DNA of 64,000 nucleotides. Source: Bombyx mori. Its lineage: Eukaryota; Arthropoda; Insecta; Lepidoptera; Bombycidae. Where the stretch lies: positions 16,483,501 through 16,547,500 of the forward strand of contig NC_085129.1 of the NCBI RefSeq assembly GCF_030269925.1, given 5' to 3'. The first letter of the stretch is position 1. Each line of letters opens with the position of its first letter. Made by a program: the position numbers and the translations under genes. Positions 32,398 through 43,285 of the stretch are shown one piece after another. A model generated the notes under the pieces. It ran no database searches and was not told where the DNA came from. It was given only the letters and a program-made list of their open reading frames with translations.

Positions 32398-35300
32398 TTA
32401 TTCATGCAATGACATATCAAGGACGGTATTGCCATCGCAGTCGCCCTTTAATTCGGGAGATTTCTCCCCAGTTTTGGGGGCTTCGTCCTCGCTGGACACA
32501 TTATTCGCGAACGACAGGAAATGCTTGCCAAAGTCCAGTTCGGTTTCGTTCTCGCTCTTGTCCTGAGGCTGAGGGTCGCCCGCGTTGAGGCACTCGTAAT
32601 GCTTATACTCCTTCTGACGCTTGCTGTTCTCGACGAACTGCTTCAGTTGCTGCGGCATCGGGAAGGACGACTTGATGTGGCAGCGCTTCATCCAGTTACG
32701 CAGCGATTTTCTGGGCACTTTATGAGTTTGGGCGGCCCTGCAGCGAGACAGTCTCGTTGAGGCTCGTTTATGGGTCACATTGTTTAAACGAATTCAATAA
32801 TTACTGGTGGTAAGACCTCTTGTGAGTCCACACGGGTAGGTACCACCACCCCGCCTATTTCTGAAGTGAAGCAGTAATGCGTTTCGGTTTCAAGAGTGCG
32901 ATAGGCGTTTAACTATACTGAGACCTTAGAAATTGTATCTCAAGGTGGCTGGCGAATTTGCGTTGTAGACTTCTATGGGCTCCAGTAACTACTTAACACC
33001 AGGGGGGCCGTGAGCTCGTCCACCCATCTAAGCAATAAGAAAAAAACCAGATGGTGAGTGGTTACCGTCGCCCATAGACTTCAGCAATGCCAGGGGCGGA
33101 GCCAGGCCGCTGCCTACCGTTAAGTACTCTCCACAAGCCTCGTTTGAAGAAGGACATGTCATACCGCTCGGGAAACACCGTGGAGGGGAGCTCATTCCAA
33201 AGCCGGATGGTACGTGGCAAATAAGATCTCTGGGAGCGCACTGTGGATGAACGCAGTGGCTCCAGGTAGTATGGATTTACTCTACTTCGGTCACCAACAC
33301 AAAGATCCAATACAAACCTATTTATCTTAATGATTATACAAAATATATTACCTGTAAATACTCCCGCCCTTCTTGACATCCATTAGGGCTGCCCACATGG
33401 CCTCGTTCGAGTACCTCCTATTAGGATTGAATTTCCCCATCATGACCCTCTCCAGGTCTTTACGCGACAAGCCCGAGGAACTGATCTCTTTGCCCTCCAA
33501 GAACTGATCCAGGTCCGACTTGAGCACCGTGTCGCCTATATCAACGTTTTTATCTTTGAAAATAGGCGGCCTGCCCCTTCGTCTGATCTGCGCTTTTTCC
33601 CCGATTTTCCGGTAAATCTCTTTGTTGACAACACTTTTGGGGATCAGTTCCACCTCGGATTTTTGCGGTTTCTGCTCGATCCTCGACTTCTTCACTTGGC
33701 TCGCTCTCAGGAGAGACACTTCGAGCTCGCCATTTTGCTCCAACCATGATTTGTAATAGTCATTCTCTGCTTTCTCTGCGTTCTTCTGCTGTAAATATTC
33801 TTCTGTGGCGTTCGTATTGAGCCCGTATTTGGAAAATTCATTTTTTATTTCCACAGCGTTCATTTTGGATAGCCTGTTGATGTATTCGGAATTGGCTTTC
33901 GCTAAATTCTGCAGTTTATTTTGAAAAAACAATTCGCTCTCCGGCTTCACGCGCACGTAGTCGCGGCGGCTCCCTAAAAACATAAGTGTTGCCAGTGAAA
34001 AAAATTCAAATTACCACCATTGAACCATGAATGGGAATATGGAAGGTAAATAAAAAAATAATTAAATAAAAAAAATGTCTGTAAGATCAGCCCTGGAAAG
34101 GACTTAAAATAAACTTAAAAATTAATAAATAAAAAATTAAAACATTTACAACTACTTTAGAACATTCATGGTCCAATTGTATTTCTTTTTTCTTGTTTAA
34201 ATAACATTCTACTGATTCACAAATACATCAAAACAGGCCTACCTTACAGACATTTTTTTACTCTTCTTACGCACATTGGAAATAAAAAACAAGGATCACT
34301 TCACAGATTAAGAAAGAAAAAAAAAACGATTCATCGCGACGCCATTTTGAAAATTTGTACACTTGTTTTTTTTTTGAGTTTTTTCTTTTATCGGCCGAGA
34401 CAAACGTATAAAATAATCAAGGATTTTATTTTATCGGTGAATTATCCGAGGAATTTTCCGAAAATCAAATCACAGATATCGATGGAAACTTTCGAGCGAA
34501 ATTCATTTAATAGTTATCCCACAAATTATTAATTAATTAACAAACAAGCGTGCTGCTAAAAGTCTTACCTGATGGCTGACCAAGACTGCTGCCCGGTTTC
34601 CCTGGTTCGTCGTCCTGAAAGATAAAAAAAACCATAAACTTTAAGCTCGCATTTGTTAATAAAGCCCGTAAGTAAGCCGGTATGAATGGTTGCCAATGGC
34701 AAAAATAGACTTTTGGACGAAAATTGCGATATTCTTACTTGTTGTTGCCTCTTAAACTGACAATGAACACAGCTAATTTAAAGGTTTACAATTTCGGTCC
34801 AAAAGCATATTTTTCATCTTTATTTTATTTATATACTGCTTAGATAGGTGGATGAGCTCAGAGCCCACCTGGTATTAAGTGGTTACTGGACCCCATAGGC
34901 ATCTACAACGTAAATGCCGCCACCCACCTTGAGACATGAGTTCTAAGGTCTCAGTATAGTTACAATGGCTGCCCCGCCCTTCAAGCATTACTGCTTTTTT
35001 TTTTTTTTTCTTTGATGGTTGGACAAACTCACAGCCACACAGGTGTTAAGTGGTTACTGGAGCCCAAGGACATCTACAACGTAAATGCGCCACCCACCTT
35101 GAGACATGAGTTCTAAGGTCTCAGTTTAGTTACAACGGCTGCCCCGCCCTTCAAGCATTACTGCTTGATGGCTGAAATAGGGTGGTGGTACCTACCCACA
35201 ACACCTCCTACCACCACTAAGCTACTCCTCACCTCGTTGTATTCCATGGGGTCGTTATCCATTTCGCCGTAATACAGTCCGTCTTCCTCGACGGTTTCCT

Positions 35301-38300
35301 CCTTCACATCAGCAGCCAGGTCTTCAGATTTCCGTTTCTTAGGTCCGTTGGGAGATGACTGGGGTATCGACTTAGGCGCTTGACTCGGTCCTGACGAAAT
35401 AAGGGTGTCTGCTTAATTCATTTGTTACAGCCGAATTTGGACACGATTTCAAATAAATACATATATATATTTAAAAATGAATTGCTGTTCGTTCGTCTCG
35501 TTAAAACTCGAGAACGGCTAGACCGATTTGGCTAATTTTGGTCTTGAATTATGATGGTTTGGAATTGATGTGTCCCCCGTCAGACGGATTCGTTTTGTTT
35601 GTTTAAAGTTTATTTTTTACAAAAGATTAGGTCTTTTCTTTATCGATTGAAGCACTACGAAGTCTGCCGGGTCAGCTAGTACATACATTATATATGAACA
35701 CCGTAAATTACTTTGACGCGTGAGGTCTGCCCCTCAATCTGAATGCAAATTATTATTATATCACATTGTGTATTTGTACATATATATGTAGGTATGGTAT
35801 TTGTGTATGTGTGTGTGTATGTATATATTTCAATAGATTGGTACACCGCGTGTAATTCGTTTCCAAATTATTCTTGTCCACCTGATGGTTGTCTGGTAAA
35901 GATCGCCTCTATCTCTGTCTCTCTCTCTCTCTCTCTCTTTCACACTCTCTCACTCTCTCACAGATTTTGCTATAGTTCAAGTCTAACATCTTTGTTGACT
36001 AAAAAAGCACGTTGCCTTACCATTGGTAGTGGGGTTGTCCTTCTGTGCGTTCGCGACGAGGGCGTCGCTGGCGACGGTGAAGTCCTTCGTCTCGGGTTTG
36101 CTGTCGGTCAGACCGGAACTGTCGTTTGAGCAGAGACCTGTGGAGGAATTGACCATCACCGACCGGAGCTATCCGAATTTACAGTATACTACTCAAGGGG
36201 TTATACTAAATTCACAAAACCAGTATGTGAGCTCACGGGGCTCAAACTAGGGGTGTTGCTAACACTGGCCCTAGCAAGAGCAGTGCTTCGCAGAATCTAC
36301 CCCCGGATCGGAAACGCGACCCACTCAGAAGATCCAGCGAGAAGCTCAGCGGGCTGTGTCTATGGGTTGATGGAATCATAAGATGTGTACAAAGCTATAT
36401 ATCGCATCCCGGCACGATAAAGGAAGCAAAGTCACGCCATCTAGCGGACCTGGGCTGCAAATACCCGTCAAACATCGGCTCACTTCGGAGTCGCTTCGGT
36501 AGAGTCGAGATGTCATCACTCGGGAATCGAAGCACATTTTTGGCCTGATATCTTAGATTTGTGACCACGCTTTGTAACGCCAGTAATACTAGGGACAAAA
36601 CCAAGTCGCTGGGTAACTGAGTAACGACCTTATTAAAATTCTTTTGAAGAAAGATATTCCATAGCAGCCAGAGCCGGACGGTACGTCATCATCGTCATTA
36701 CTATTTCAGCCTAAAGCTGTCCACTGCTGATCTCCACTCATACCCACCAACAACACCACCAGCACACCACACACTACACCACAACGTAAGCCAGCGATTT
36801 TCACCAGGTCGTCGGTCCATTTGGTAGGTCACAAATAAGATCTTTGGAAACGCACTGCGGATGAATGCAGCGGTTCTATCTAGTATAGATGAACTCCTAT
36901 CAACGGTAATGGGATGGTAATAACGCGATAATTCCATAATTTTCTAATTATGCGTCTACCCGATGCTTCGTATAATTAACAGATCGTATTGGATCCATAC
37001 CGGCAGTGAAACTTAAAAGCCGACAGAAGAAACTCACCTCTGATCTGCAGAGCCTCGGCTGACTTCAGGAGGCTCGGCAGCTCCTCTTGGGTCACGTTCA
37101 CTTCCCCTTTGTACATAAAGTCGACTAGTGCCTGCATTTCACTGAACCTGAATTCAACATAAGATATACTCTCACAACCACCATTCTTATTTGAAGCAGC
37201 AATGAACATAAAATTTATCTTAATTCTTTACCCTTTACGAGTAAACGGCAAAAGGAAGATCTTTCATTGAGCAGGTGATATTACCCTCTAATATTATTCA
37301 ATGTTACATAAGAAATACTCAAGAAAATAATTTTTTACAATATTTGACGGTATTTGGCATTAAATTTAAACGTCGTCTAATAACACCCCAGCCATCCGTA
37401 AGTGACCACGGAAACAGTATAGTAGTCGAAACGTCTGCAATAATAAACGCAAGATTGAACAATAAAGGCAGTTTTTTATGTCGAAAATACCGAAGAAGAA
37501 ACTTTATCGTAGTCTATTTGTACAGTGTGAATACAAGTGGAGGGTTTTATCAGATCGCGTGGGAGCTACCATCCTGACAATTTCTGTTGCAAAACATGCC
37601 AGTTTCAATAGTGAGACAACTGTAATACAACTGATCACATGTCGAGCTATAGACGAATAATGTTCTTGACTTAAATAAAAGGTGCTCACCTCATGTCCCG
37701 CATCAGGACGATGGGATGGTCGCAGGGGTTCTGCAGCAATAGCCTCTCGAGGTACGCCGAGCATGCTGACAAGACCAGCTTGTGGCATCGCAGCTGACGC
37801 GATTCGCACGCTAACGTGACGTCAGCGAATTGTTCGGTCAGTAACAGGCGCGGGAAAACGGCCTGTTGAAGAGCCGAACTATCAGACCAAAAGGGTCTAT
37901 GTGAAAGCATCATATTGTCTCCAAACACGACCCGGGGATGACTAATATTGATGACTAGCTATTACACGCGGCTTCTTCTGCATGCTCAAGGAAAAATGTC
38001 ACATAATTTTTTCTAAACATAACAAAGCAGTTTTCAGAAGTTCCTCTTTAGGTAACTTATAGCAAGAAAACAATTATCTTTAAAAAAAACCATTTGATAT
38101 TCACACAAACAGATTTTTATAGCATATCTTTTATTATTTTCCGCGATATAAGGAACCGATAACGCTGTTAGGTACATATTGAACTGACTTAAAAACAATG
38201 GGAGGATGTTTTAGAATTGGGCTCTATTTTTTGGTGTATTATTAACCTCAGAACTATTTTCCAGGTGACACCAATATTCATTATTGTTTTCTTATTTGAA

Positions 38301-38617
38301 AGCCAGTGCTTCTGGTGTGGTCTCGTATAATTGTACCAATATCTAACCAATCACTTTTGATTTAATAATGCATGTTCAATTGAACTTTAACTATATTGAT
38401 GACATTCGATTTCCTTTTTTTGTTACCGAAATAGAGAACTATTTAAAGAAATATATCAGCAACACTAAAGCCCGATAATTGGTACTAAACAAAAGACTAA
38501 ATGCCGAGAGAAAGGTACTTAAATGCCTGCAAATTTATATATATACAGAGCACTCACCTGTAGATTAGTGTGATAAGAATTCCAACGGACGCAAAACTGC
38601 TGGGGTTGCAGCGCCAT
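32398..38617 (-). CDS. BTB/POZ-psq transcription factor, isoform A
   Basis: Eight coding exons join in perfect phase: 38617-38558, 37862-37690, 37147-37038, 36137-36021, 35390-35233, 34614-34569, 33973-33352 and 32737-32398; 541 aa. The start [20 protein letters not shown] is the classic N-terminus of tramtrack-type BTB domains, and the BTB fold runs to about residue 115 ([33 protein letters not shown]). Then come a Ser/Thr/Asn linker, a KKRK basic signal (about 171-174), an acidic stretch, a Lys/Glu-rich probably helical region, an AT-hook-like RRRGRPP (352-358) and a pipsqueak-type HTH (about 407-455, [11 protein letters not shown]). The HTH is split by a phase-2 intron inside an Arg codon. 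It is expected to be a nuclear DNA-binding regulator that dimerises through BTB. The psq text resembles Drosophila Ribbon/Bab-type proteins, but I cannot assign an orthologue. The first six exons are shared with isoforms B and C. Confidence 0.85.
32803..33038 (+). mobile_element. Bm1 SINE, 5'-truncated
   Basis: ttactggtggtaagacctct to ctaagcaataagaaaaaaa, in the intron that splits the isoform A psq domain. Confidence 0.88.
33046..33300 (-). mobile_element. CR1-like LINE 3' end, coding remnant
   Basis: The minus strand encodes [19 protein letters not shown] and [19 protein letters not shown], the standard C-terminus of CR1/jockey-like reverse transcriptases, then the 3' UTR. It lies about 50 bp beyond the splice donor at 33352 and must not be mistaken for a BTB exon. 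Confidence 0.82.
34836..35221 (-). mobile_element. Two Bm1 SINE fragments in tandem
   Basis: 34836-34997 and 35000-35221, each starting at the tail text (ggtggatgagctcagagccc; ggttggacaaactcacagcc). The second reaches ccacaacacctcctaccacc, 12 bp short of the splice donor at 35233. Confidence 0.85.
35456..35679 (+). mobile_element. Non-autonomous Helitron-like element
   Basis: aaaaatgaattgctgttcgt to gtctgccgggtcagctag, followed by T; shorter sibling of 13291-13586. Confidence 0.62.
35790..35960. repeat. Simple repeats (TG/TA and TC)
   Basis: tgtatgtgtgtgtgtatgta at about 35803 and a TC-rich run at 35911-35959, in the intron just downstream of exon 36021-36137. Confidence 0.8.
36222..36372 (-). 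mobile_element. BMC1-like LINE 3' end fragment
   Basis: gtgagctcacggggctcaaa, gccctagcaagagcagtgct, gagaagctcagcgggctgtg. Confidence 0.75.
36390..36950 (-). mobile_element. CR1-like LINE remnants, interrupted
   Basis: 36655-36690 (agccggacggtacgtcatc) and 36830-36950 (ggaaacgcactgcggatgaa, ggttctatctagtatagatg) are pieces of one LINE 3' end. Foreign text between them (ccaccaacaacaccaccagc) looks like another old insertion. 36390-36610 is unassigned. Confidence 0.5.
37148..37689. other. BTB gene intron between exons 37690 and 37147
   Basis: AT-rich, no repeat recognised. It splits the BTB domain in phase 2. Confidence 0.5.
37863..38557. other. BTB gene first coding intron
   Basis: Non-repetitive by eye, phase 0, bounded by CTACAG|gtgagt and cttcaacag|GCC. 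Confidence 0.5.
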
Positions 38618-38893
38618 CACGGAATCACCTCGACCGGAATACACTAAATCATTTAGCACTAACCGCTCACGTTATGCGGTGTATAAACGGAATTGCACAT
38701 TCCTATTGCACTCTCCACTAAATAATTATATCACAGTTTTTTTTTTAATTACTATTATTATTAAAAATTTAATTGTATACTAAATATTTTTGTATATGAA
38801 TAGAAGTATATTTAAGTACGATACTAAGTAGAAACTACGTCAGACTAGAAGGTCTCGGGTTTTCTTTTGAATACTGGATTAACTTTGGTGTGC
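38618..38893 (-). other. BTB gene 5' UTR part of first coding exon
   Basis: A strong acceptor (tttttttcattccag) at 38894 is followed by sequence with no long frame up to gattccgtgATG at 38617. This makes 38893-38618 the likely untranslated part of the exon. Confidence 0.5.
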
Positions 38894-38975
38894 CTGGAAT
38901 GAAAAAAATATATATTAATAAATTAAAATACTTAAAAATTTTATTAATGAACATCTTTGTTTTTTTCTGATGAGG

Positions 38976-39184
38976 AGGGTGGATGGTGAGACGATCTCAC
39001 GGTCCACCTAAATGGTTATCGGAACGTAATTGCCGCCACCCACCTTGACACATGTGTTCTGAGTATCAGTTTTTACAATAGAACGGCTGCCCCAACCTTC
39101 AAACCGAAATGCATTACTGCTTCACGGCAGAAATAGGCAGGGTAGGGTAGCCGTACGGACTCACCAGACGCCCTAACACCACTA
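38976..39184 (-). mobile_element. Bm1 SINE, diverged
   Basis: ggatggtgagacgatctcac to gacgccctaacaccactaag, with a deletion after ggtccacctaaatgg. Confidence 0.75.
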
Positions 39185-39283
39185 AGTCTGGTACGTAGTC
39201 ATTTGTTAAAGATCGCGACTTTTCCCTACCTATTGGATCGTAGCCTAAGGTGCTATTCTAGTTACGCCCTGGATGGTAAATGC

Positions 39284-39378
39284 CACGGTCTCAACCTGAC
39301 AGTTTGCTAGCACTGGCCCTAGCAAGAGCAGTGCTTTGCTGAATCTACCACCGGATCGGAGTTGAAACCCACTGAGGA
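39284..39378 (-). mobile_element. BMC1-like LINE fragment
   Basis: ctagcactggccctagcaag to aacccactgaggagatatg. Confidence 0.65.
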
Positions 39379-40189
39379 GATATGATCGCAACTATTCCGT
39401 GCTGTTCTCACTCTCACTCTCTATTCCCATCTTTTGCCTAGTGGAGAGCTTTGTTCAGAATATCGGAAAGAAAATGCTACCTTGAGATATAGGACCATAA
39501 CTGTATTATAGAATAAAAAACCGGCCTTCAAACTTAAAACCCACTTACACAGGACCTGTAAAGCAATGGAGCCCCACGCGCGTGTAAACAGCCATCTTTC
39601 CCAATTATCGTTCAGACACTAGCCGTCTCTGTCTGGCGCCATTAAATTCATAACGAATGACAGAGATAGAGCAAACGTCTGGACGAGGGGGAAAAGTTAC
39701 AAAAAGTCAATTTTAACGCGAAAATCGATACAGGGTACCGAGCTTTTAAACTATGTACATATATCTATTTATTATGAGTAAGACGTGTTTTGTGTTTGTG
39801 TCTAATTTTCACTCATTTATTTTAAATATGATTCGTGATTTTTATTATCTGATCGGCTTCCCGGTGTTAAGTGGTCACCAGCGCCTAAATGGCCCAGGAG
39901 TGCCAAAACCCTCAATGAATACCGTGCGAGCGAAGTTTCCAAGCCGGATGGTATATCGCTAATATAATGGAAACAAATGCAATGTGGGTTAGCGGTAGGG
40001 TTTCAGACAGCACCTTTGAACTATTACCGTGACTTGTCGCAGAAGGAAATTACGGGATCATCACGTGAAGAAGCTTTATGCCCCATGCCTCCATGATACT
40101 TCAATGGTCACGGACGATTCACGGTCCGGCGTCGTCCATAATAAATGCGATATTAAAACGTAAGAGTGACTTTAATAACTTGATCCTTC
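39379..40189. other. Unassigned; degenerate TE text
   Basis: 39855-39965 (cggtgttaagtggtcaccag, aagccggatggtatatcgct) looks like very old CR1-like LINE 3' sequence. No gene seen. Confidence 0.35.
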
Positions 40190-40330
40190 TCTTCCTACTT
40201 CCTCAGCACTGAGGAACACGATGCACCTCTACGGAGCAATTTTGTTTGGACTATATTCCTCCATGGGGTCCTGTCCTCTGCGCAGCGGATAGCGACATTG
40301 ATGCTGAAGTCCAATGTCGTCTTAAGAACT
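40190..40330 (-). mobile_element. LINE reverse-transcriptase tail remnant
   Basis: The minus strand reads AIRCAEDRTPWRNIVQTKLL, the AEDR-x-WR motif near the C-terminus of non-LTR polymerases. Confidence 0.5.
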
Positions 40331-40616
40331 CGATAAATGTTCAAAATTAGTAAGGGTTGTAAGCATTGATTCAAAAAAAAAGTGGTACCTCTACCATCGA
40401 CCATCGCAAGCTAACGTGAATCATTAACATATCTTTTATCTTATCGAAGTATTGATGCGAACGCCCTATACGAAGTAGGAAAAGCCAAATAGTAATATAA
40501 ATTACAGGCCACAATATAAATTGTTATTAGATAAAGAGACAGATGGCAAACTAAACCGCGTCTAAAGAGTGTATTTGTTTTAATTAGCCCAAAAAAAATA
40601 ACACCAGGCAAAAGGT

Positions 40617-40692
40617 AGATGGTGGTAGGACTTCTTGTGAGTCCGCGCGGTTAGGTACCACCACCGTACCTATTTCTGCCGTGAAGCAGTAA
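40617..40692 (+). mobile_element. Bm1 SINE, one half of a split copy
   Basis: tggtggtaggacttcttgtg to ctgccgtgaagcagtaa, cut exactly at the TAA target site of the 1101-bp element. The missing half lies inverted at 42028-42184. Confidence 0.85.
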
Positions 40693-41793
40693 CAGCCTGG
40701 CCACGGGACATTCGCCGATGCGAATATTCGCGCGGTGCGAACGGCGAAGCGTCTAGCGACTAAAACAAGCGCATAGAAATGTACCTAACAAGCCACGCGC
40801 ACCGGCGACCGGCGAAGCGACCGGCGAAATGTACCGAGCGAATCGCGCGATGCGGCGGGCGAGCAAAACAAATGCATGAATACGGACGGCGCGAGCCACG
40901 GAGTCGAGCGGTAGTCGCGGCGAATAGTGCAGTGATTAAATGAGTTTAGTTGTTTTCGCCGCGAAAAATTAACGCCGAAATTTTTATATTTTTTATTTAT
41001 TTTTTATTTTATATTTTTAAAGTCGTCGTGGCCTAACGGACGTCCGGTGCAATCGTGTTGAGCGATGCACCGGTGTTCGAATATCAGGCGGGTACCAATT
41101 TTTGTAATGAAATACGTACTCAACAACACTCAACGTTCACGATTGATTTCCACGGTGAAGGAATAACATCGTGTGATAAAAATGAAATCTTCAAAATAAT
41201 AATTTGCGTAATTACTGGTGGTAGGACCTCTTGTGAGTCTACACGGGTGGGTACTACCACCCTGCCTATTTCTGCCGTGAAGTAGTAATGCGTTTCGGTT
41301 TGAAGGGTGAGGCAGCCATTATAACTATACTTGAGACCTTAGAACTTATATCTCAAGGTGGGTGGCGCATTTACGTTGTGGATGTCTATGGGCTCCAGTA
41401 ACCACTTAACACAAGGTGGGCTGTGAGCTCGTCCACCCATCTAAGCAATAAAAAAATAAAATAGCTGAAATACTAGCTAGACCAGCTATTTGGAAGTCTA
41501 GCCACCCAAAGTATTTCTCGTACTTCTTGTGGAATTCTCCATCTATAGGTATACTCCGATTCTTATTCAAATCATGTACTTCACAATCTTTTCCAAATAA
41601 TAGGTCCTGAACCAAAAAACTATTAATTTGTAAGCAATATCGAGATAATTTCGATATAGACATTTCGCTGTCGGACTTCCTTACTAGTCGCGGCGGCGAA
41701 CGTGAGTACCCGTGGCCTGCAAACGGTGCTGCGCGAATGGTCGCCTCGCCCACCGCTTCGCTGTTCGCACCGCCGATCCCCGTGGCCAGGCCG
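40693..41793 (+). mobile_element. Harbinger-like TIR element, 1101 bp, copy 1
   Basis: Starts CAGCCTGGCCACGGGACATT and ends CGTGGCCAGGCCG, so about 14 bp of terminal inverted repeat. It is flanked by TAA on both sides (40690-40692 and 41794-41796); 3-bp TWA duplications suit the PIF/Harbinger class. Sub-terminal regions are very GC/CpG-rich with repeated ggcgaagcg units. A full Bm1 (41022-41455) is embedded. The 115-codon frame on the minus strand at the right end runs through TIR, unique and Bm1 sequence and is not a transposase I recognise. Copy 2 (42185-43285) has exactly the same length and is identical in every segment compared. Confidence 0.82.
41022..41455 (+). mobile_element. Bm1 SINE inside element copy 1
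   Basis: Full length, from aagtcgtcgtggcctaacgg to the tail ctaagcaataaaaaaataaa. It shares unusual small deletions with its twin in copy 2 (for example cgaatatcaggcgg in the head). Confidence 0.92.
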
Positions 41794-41796
41794 TAA

Positions 41797-42027
41797 GTGT
41801 GGGAAATTTCATACTCCTCCGCCCGCGCAGTTTTCGTAAAAAGGGGTACAAAGTTTTTGTTTCACGTATTGTATATAATGTAGATAATTGTCATTTTGAA
41901 TTGCTTCTTTAATCATTCTTCTTCTTATTGCTATTATCCTACATTACGTGAGATCGGTACAGCATGTTCTTTCACCATGCTGCATAGGGGTTAAGCGTGA
42001 ATTTTATAATAAGCTTTTGTTTTTTTT
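41797..42027 (-). repeat. Repeat G, inverted piece between the two elements
   Basis: 41797-41880 (gtgtgggaaatttcatactc) is the reverse complement of the text just left of the empty site at 14630. The rest up to 42027 is AT-rich spacer. Confidence 0.7.
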
Positions 42028-42184
42028 TTTTTTTAGATGGGTGGACGAGCTCACAGCCCACCTGGTGTTAAGTGGTTACCCATAGACATCTACAATGTAA
42101 ATGCGCCACCCACCTTGAGACATGAGTTCTAAGATCTCAGTATAGTTACAACGGTTGCCCCACCCTTCAAACCGAAACGCATTA
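42028..42184 (-). mobile_element. Bm1 SINE, other half of a split copy
   Basis: Tail half, cttttttttttttttagatg region to ccgaaacgcatta. It stops at TTA, the target site of element copy 2, and is complementary in content to 40617-40692. Confidence 0.85.
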
Positions 42185-43285
42185 CGGCCTGGCCACGGGG
42201 ATCGGCGGTGCGAACAGCGAAGCGGTGGGCGAGGCGACCATTCGCGCAGCACCGTTTGCAGGCCACGGGTACTCACGTTCGCCGCCGCGACTAGTAAGGA
42301 AGTCCGACAGCGAAATGTCTATATCGAAATTATCTCGATATTGCTTACAAATTAATAGTTTTTTGGTTCAGGACCTATTATTTGGAAAAGATTGTGAAGT
42401 ACATGATTTGAATAAGAATCGGAGTATACCTATAGATGGAGAATTCCACAAGAAGTACGAGAAATACTTTGGGTGGCTAGACTTCCAAATAGCTGGTCTA
42501 GCTAGTATTTCAGCTATTTTATTTTTTTATTGCTTAGATGGGTGGACGAGCTCACAGCCCACCTTGTGTTAAGTGGTTACTGGAGCCCATAGACATCCAC
42601 AACGTAAATGCGCCACCCACCTTGAGATATAAGTTCTAAGGTCTCAAGTATAGTTATAATGGCTGCCTCACCCTTCAAACCGAAACGCATTACTACTTCA
42701 CGGCAGAAATAGGCAGGGTGGTAGTACCCACCCGTGTAGACTCACAAGAGGTCCTACCACCAGTAATTACGCAAATTATTATTTTGAAGATTTCATTTTT
42801 ATCACACGATGTTATTCCTTCACCGTGGAAATCAATCGTGAACGTTGAGTGTTGTTGAGTACGTATTTCATTACAAAAATTGGTACCCGCCTGATATTCG
42901 AACACCGGTGCATCGCTCAACACGATTGCACCGGACGTCCGTTAGGCCACGACGACTTTAAAAATATAAAATAAAAAATAAATAAAAAATATAAAAATTT
43001 CGGCGTTAATTTTTCGCGGCGAAAACAACTAAACTCATTTAATCACTGCACTATTCGCCGCGACTACCGCTCGACTCCGTGGCTCGCGCCGTCCGTATTC
43101 ATGCATTTGTTTTGCTCGCCCGCCGCATCGCGCGATTCGCTCGGTACATTTCGCCGGTCGCTTCGCCGGTCGCCGGTGCGCGTGGCTTGTTAGGTACATT
43201 TCTATGCGCTTGTTTTAGTCGCTAGACGCTTCGCCGTTCGCACCGCGCGAATATTCGCATCGGCGAATGTCCCGTGGCCAGGCTG
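42185..43285 (-). mobile_element. Harbinger-like TIR element, 1101 bp, copy 2 (inverted)
   Basis: Exact-length reverse complement of copy 1, flanked by TTA on both sides (42182-42184, 43286-43288). Both termini, the embedded Bm1, the A/T spacer next to it and the encoded short frames match copy 1 base for base where compared. Confidence 0.82.
42523..42956 (-). mobile_element. Bm1 SINE inside element copy 2
   Basis: Mirror image of 41022-41455, including the same head deletion. Confidence 0.92.

Noticed and set aside
33062..33379. Minus-strand 105-codon frame as a BTB exon extension
   Set aside because: Its core ([20 protein letters not shown]) is the C-terminus of a CR1-like LINE; the BTB exon ends at a good donor at 33352.
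41406..42572. Two identical 115-codon frames (41406-41753 on minus, 42225-42572 on plus) as host genes
   Set aside because: They lie entirely in the mirrored TIR elements, run from element sequence into the embedded Bm1 and have no splice or start support.
41055..42923. Matching 76-codon frames in the inverted pair
   Set aside because: They are Bm1 SINE text; the same frame appears in other Bm1 copies with stops.
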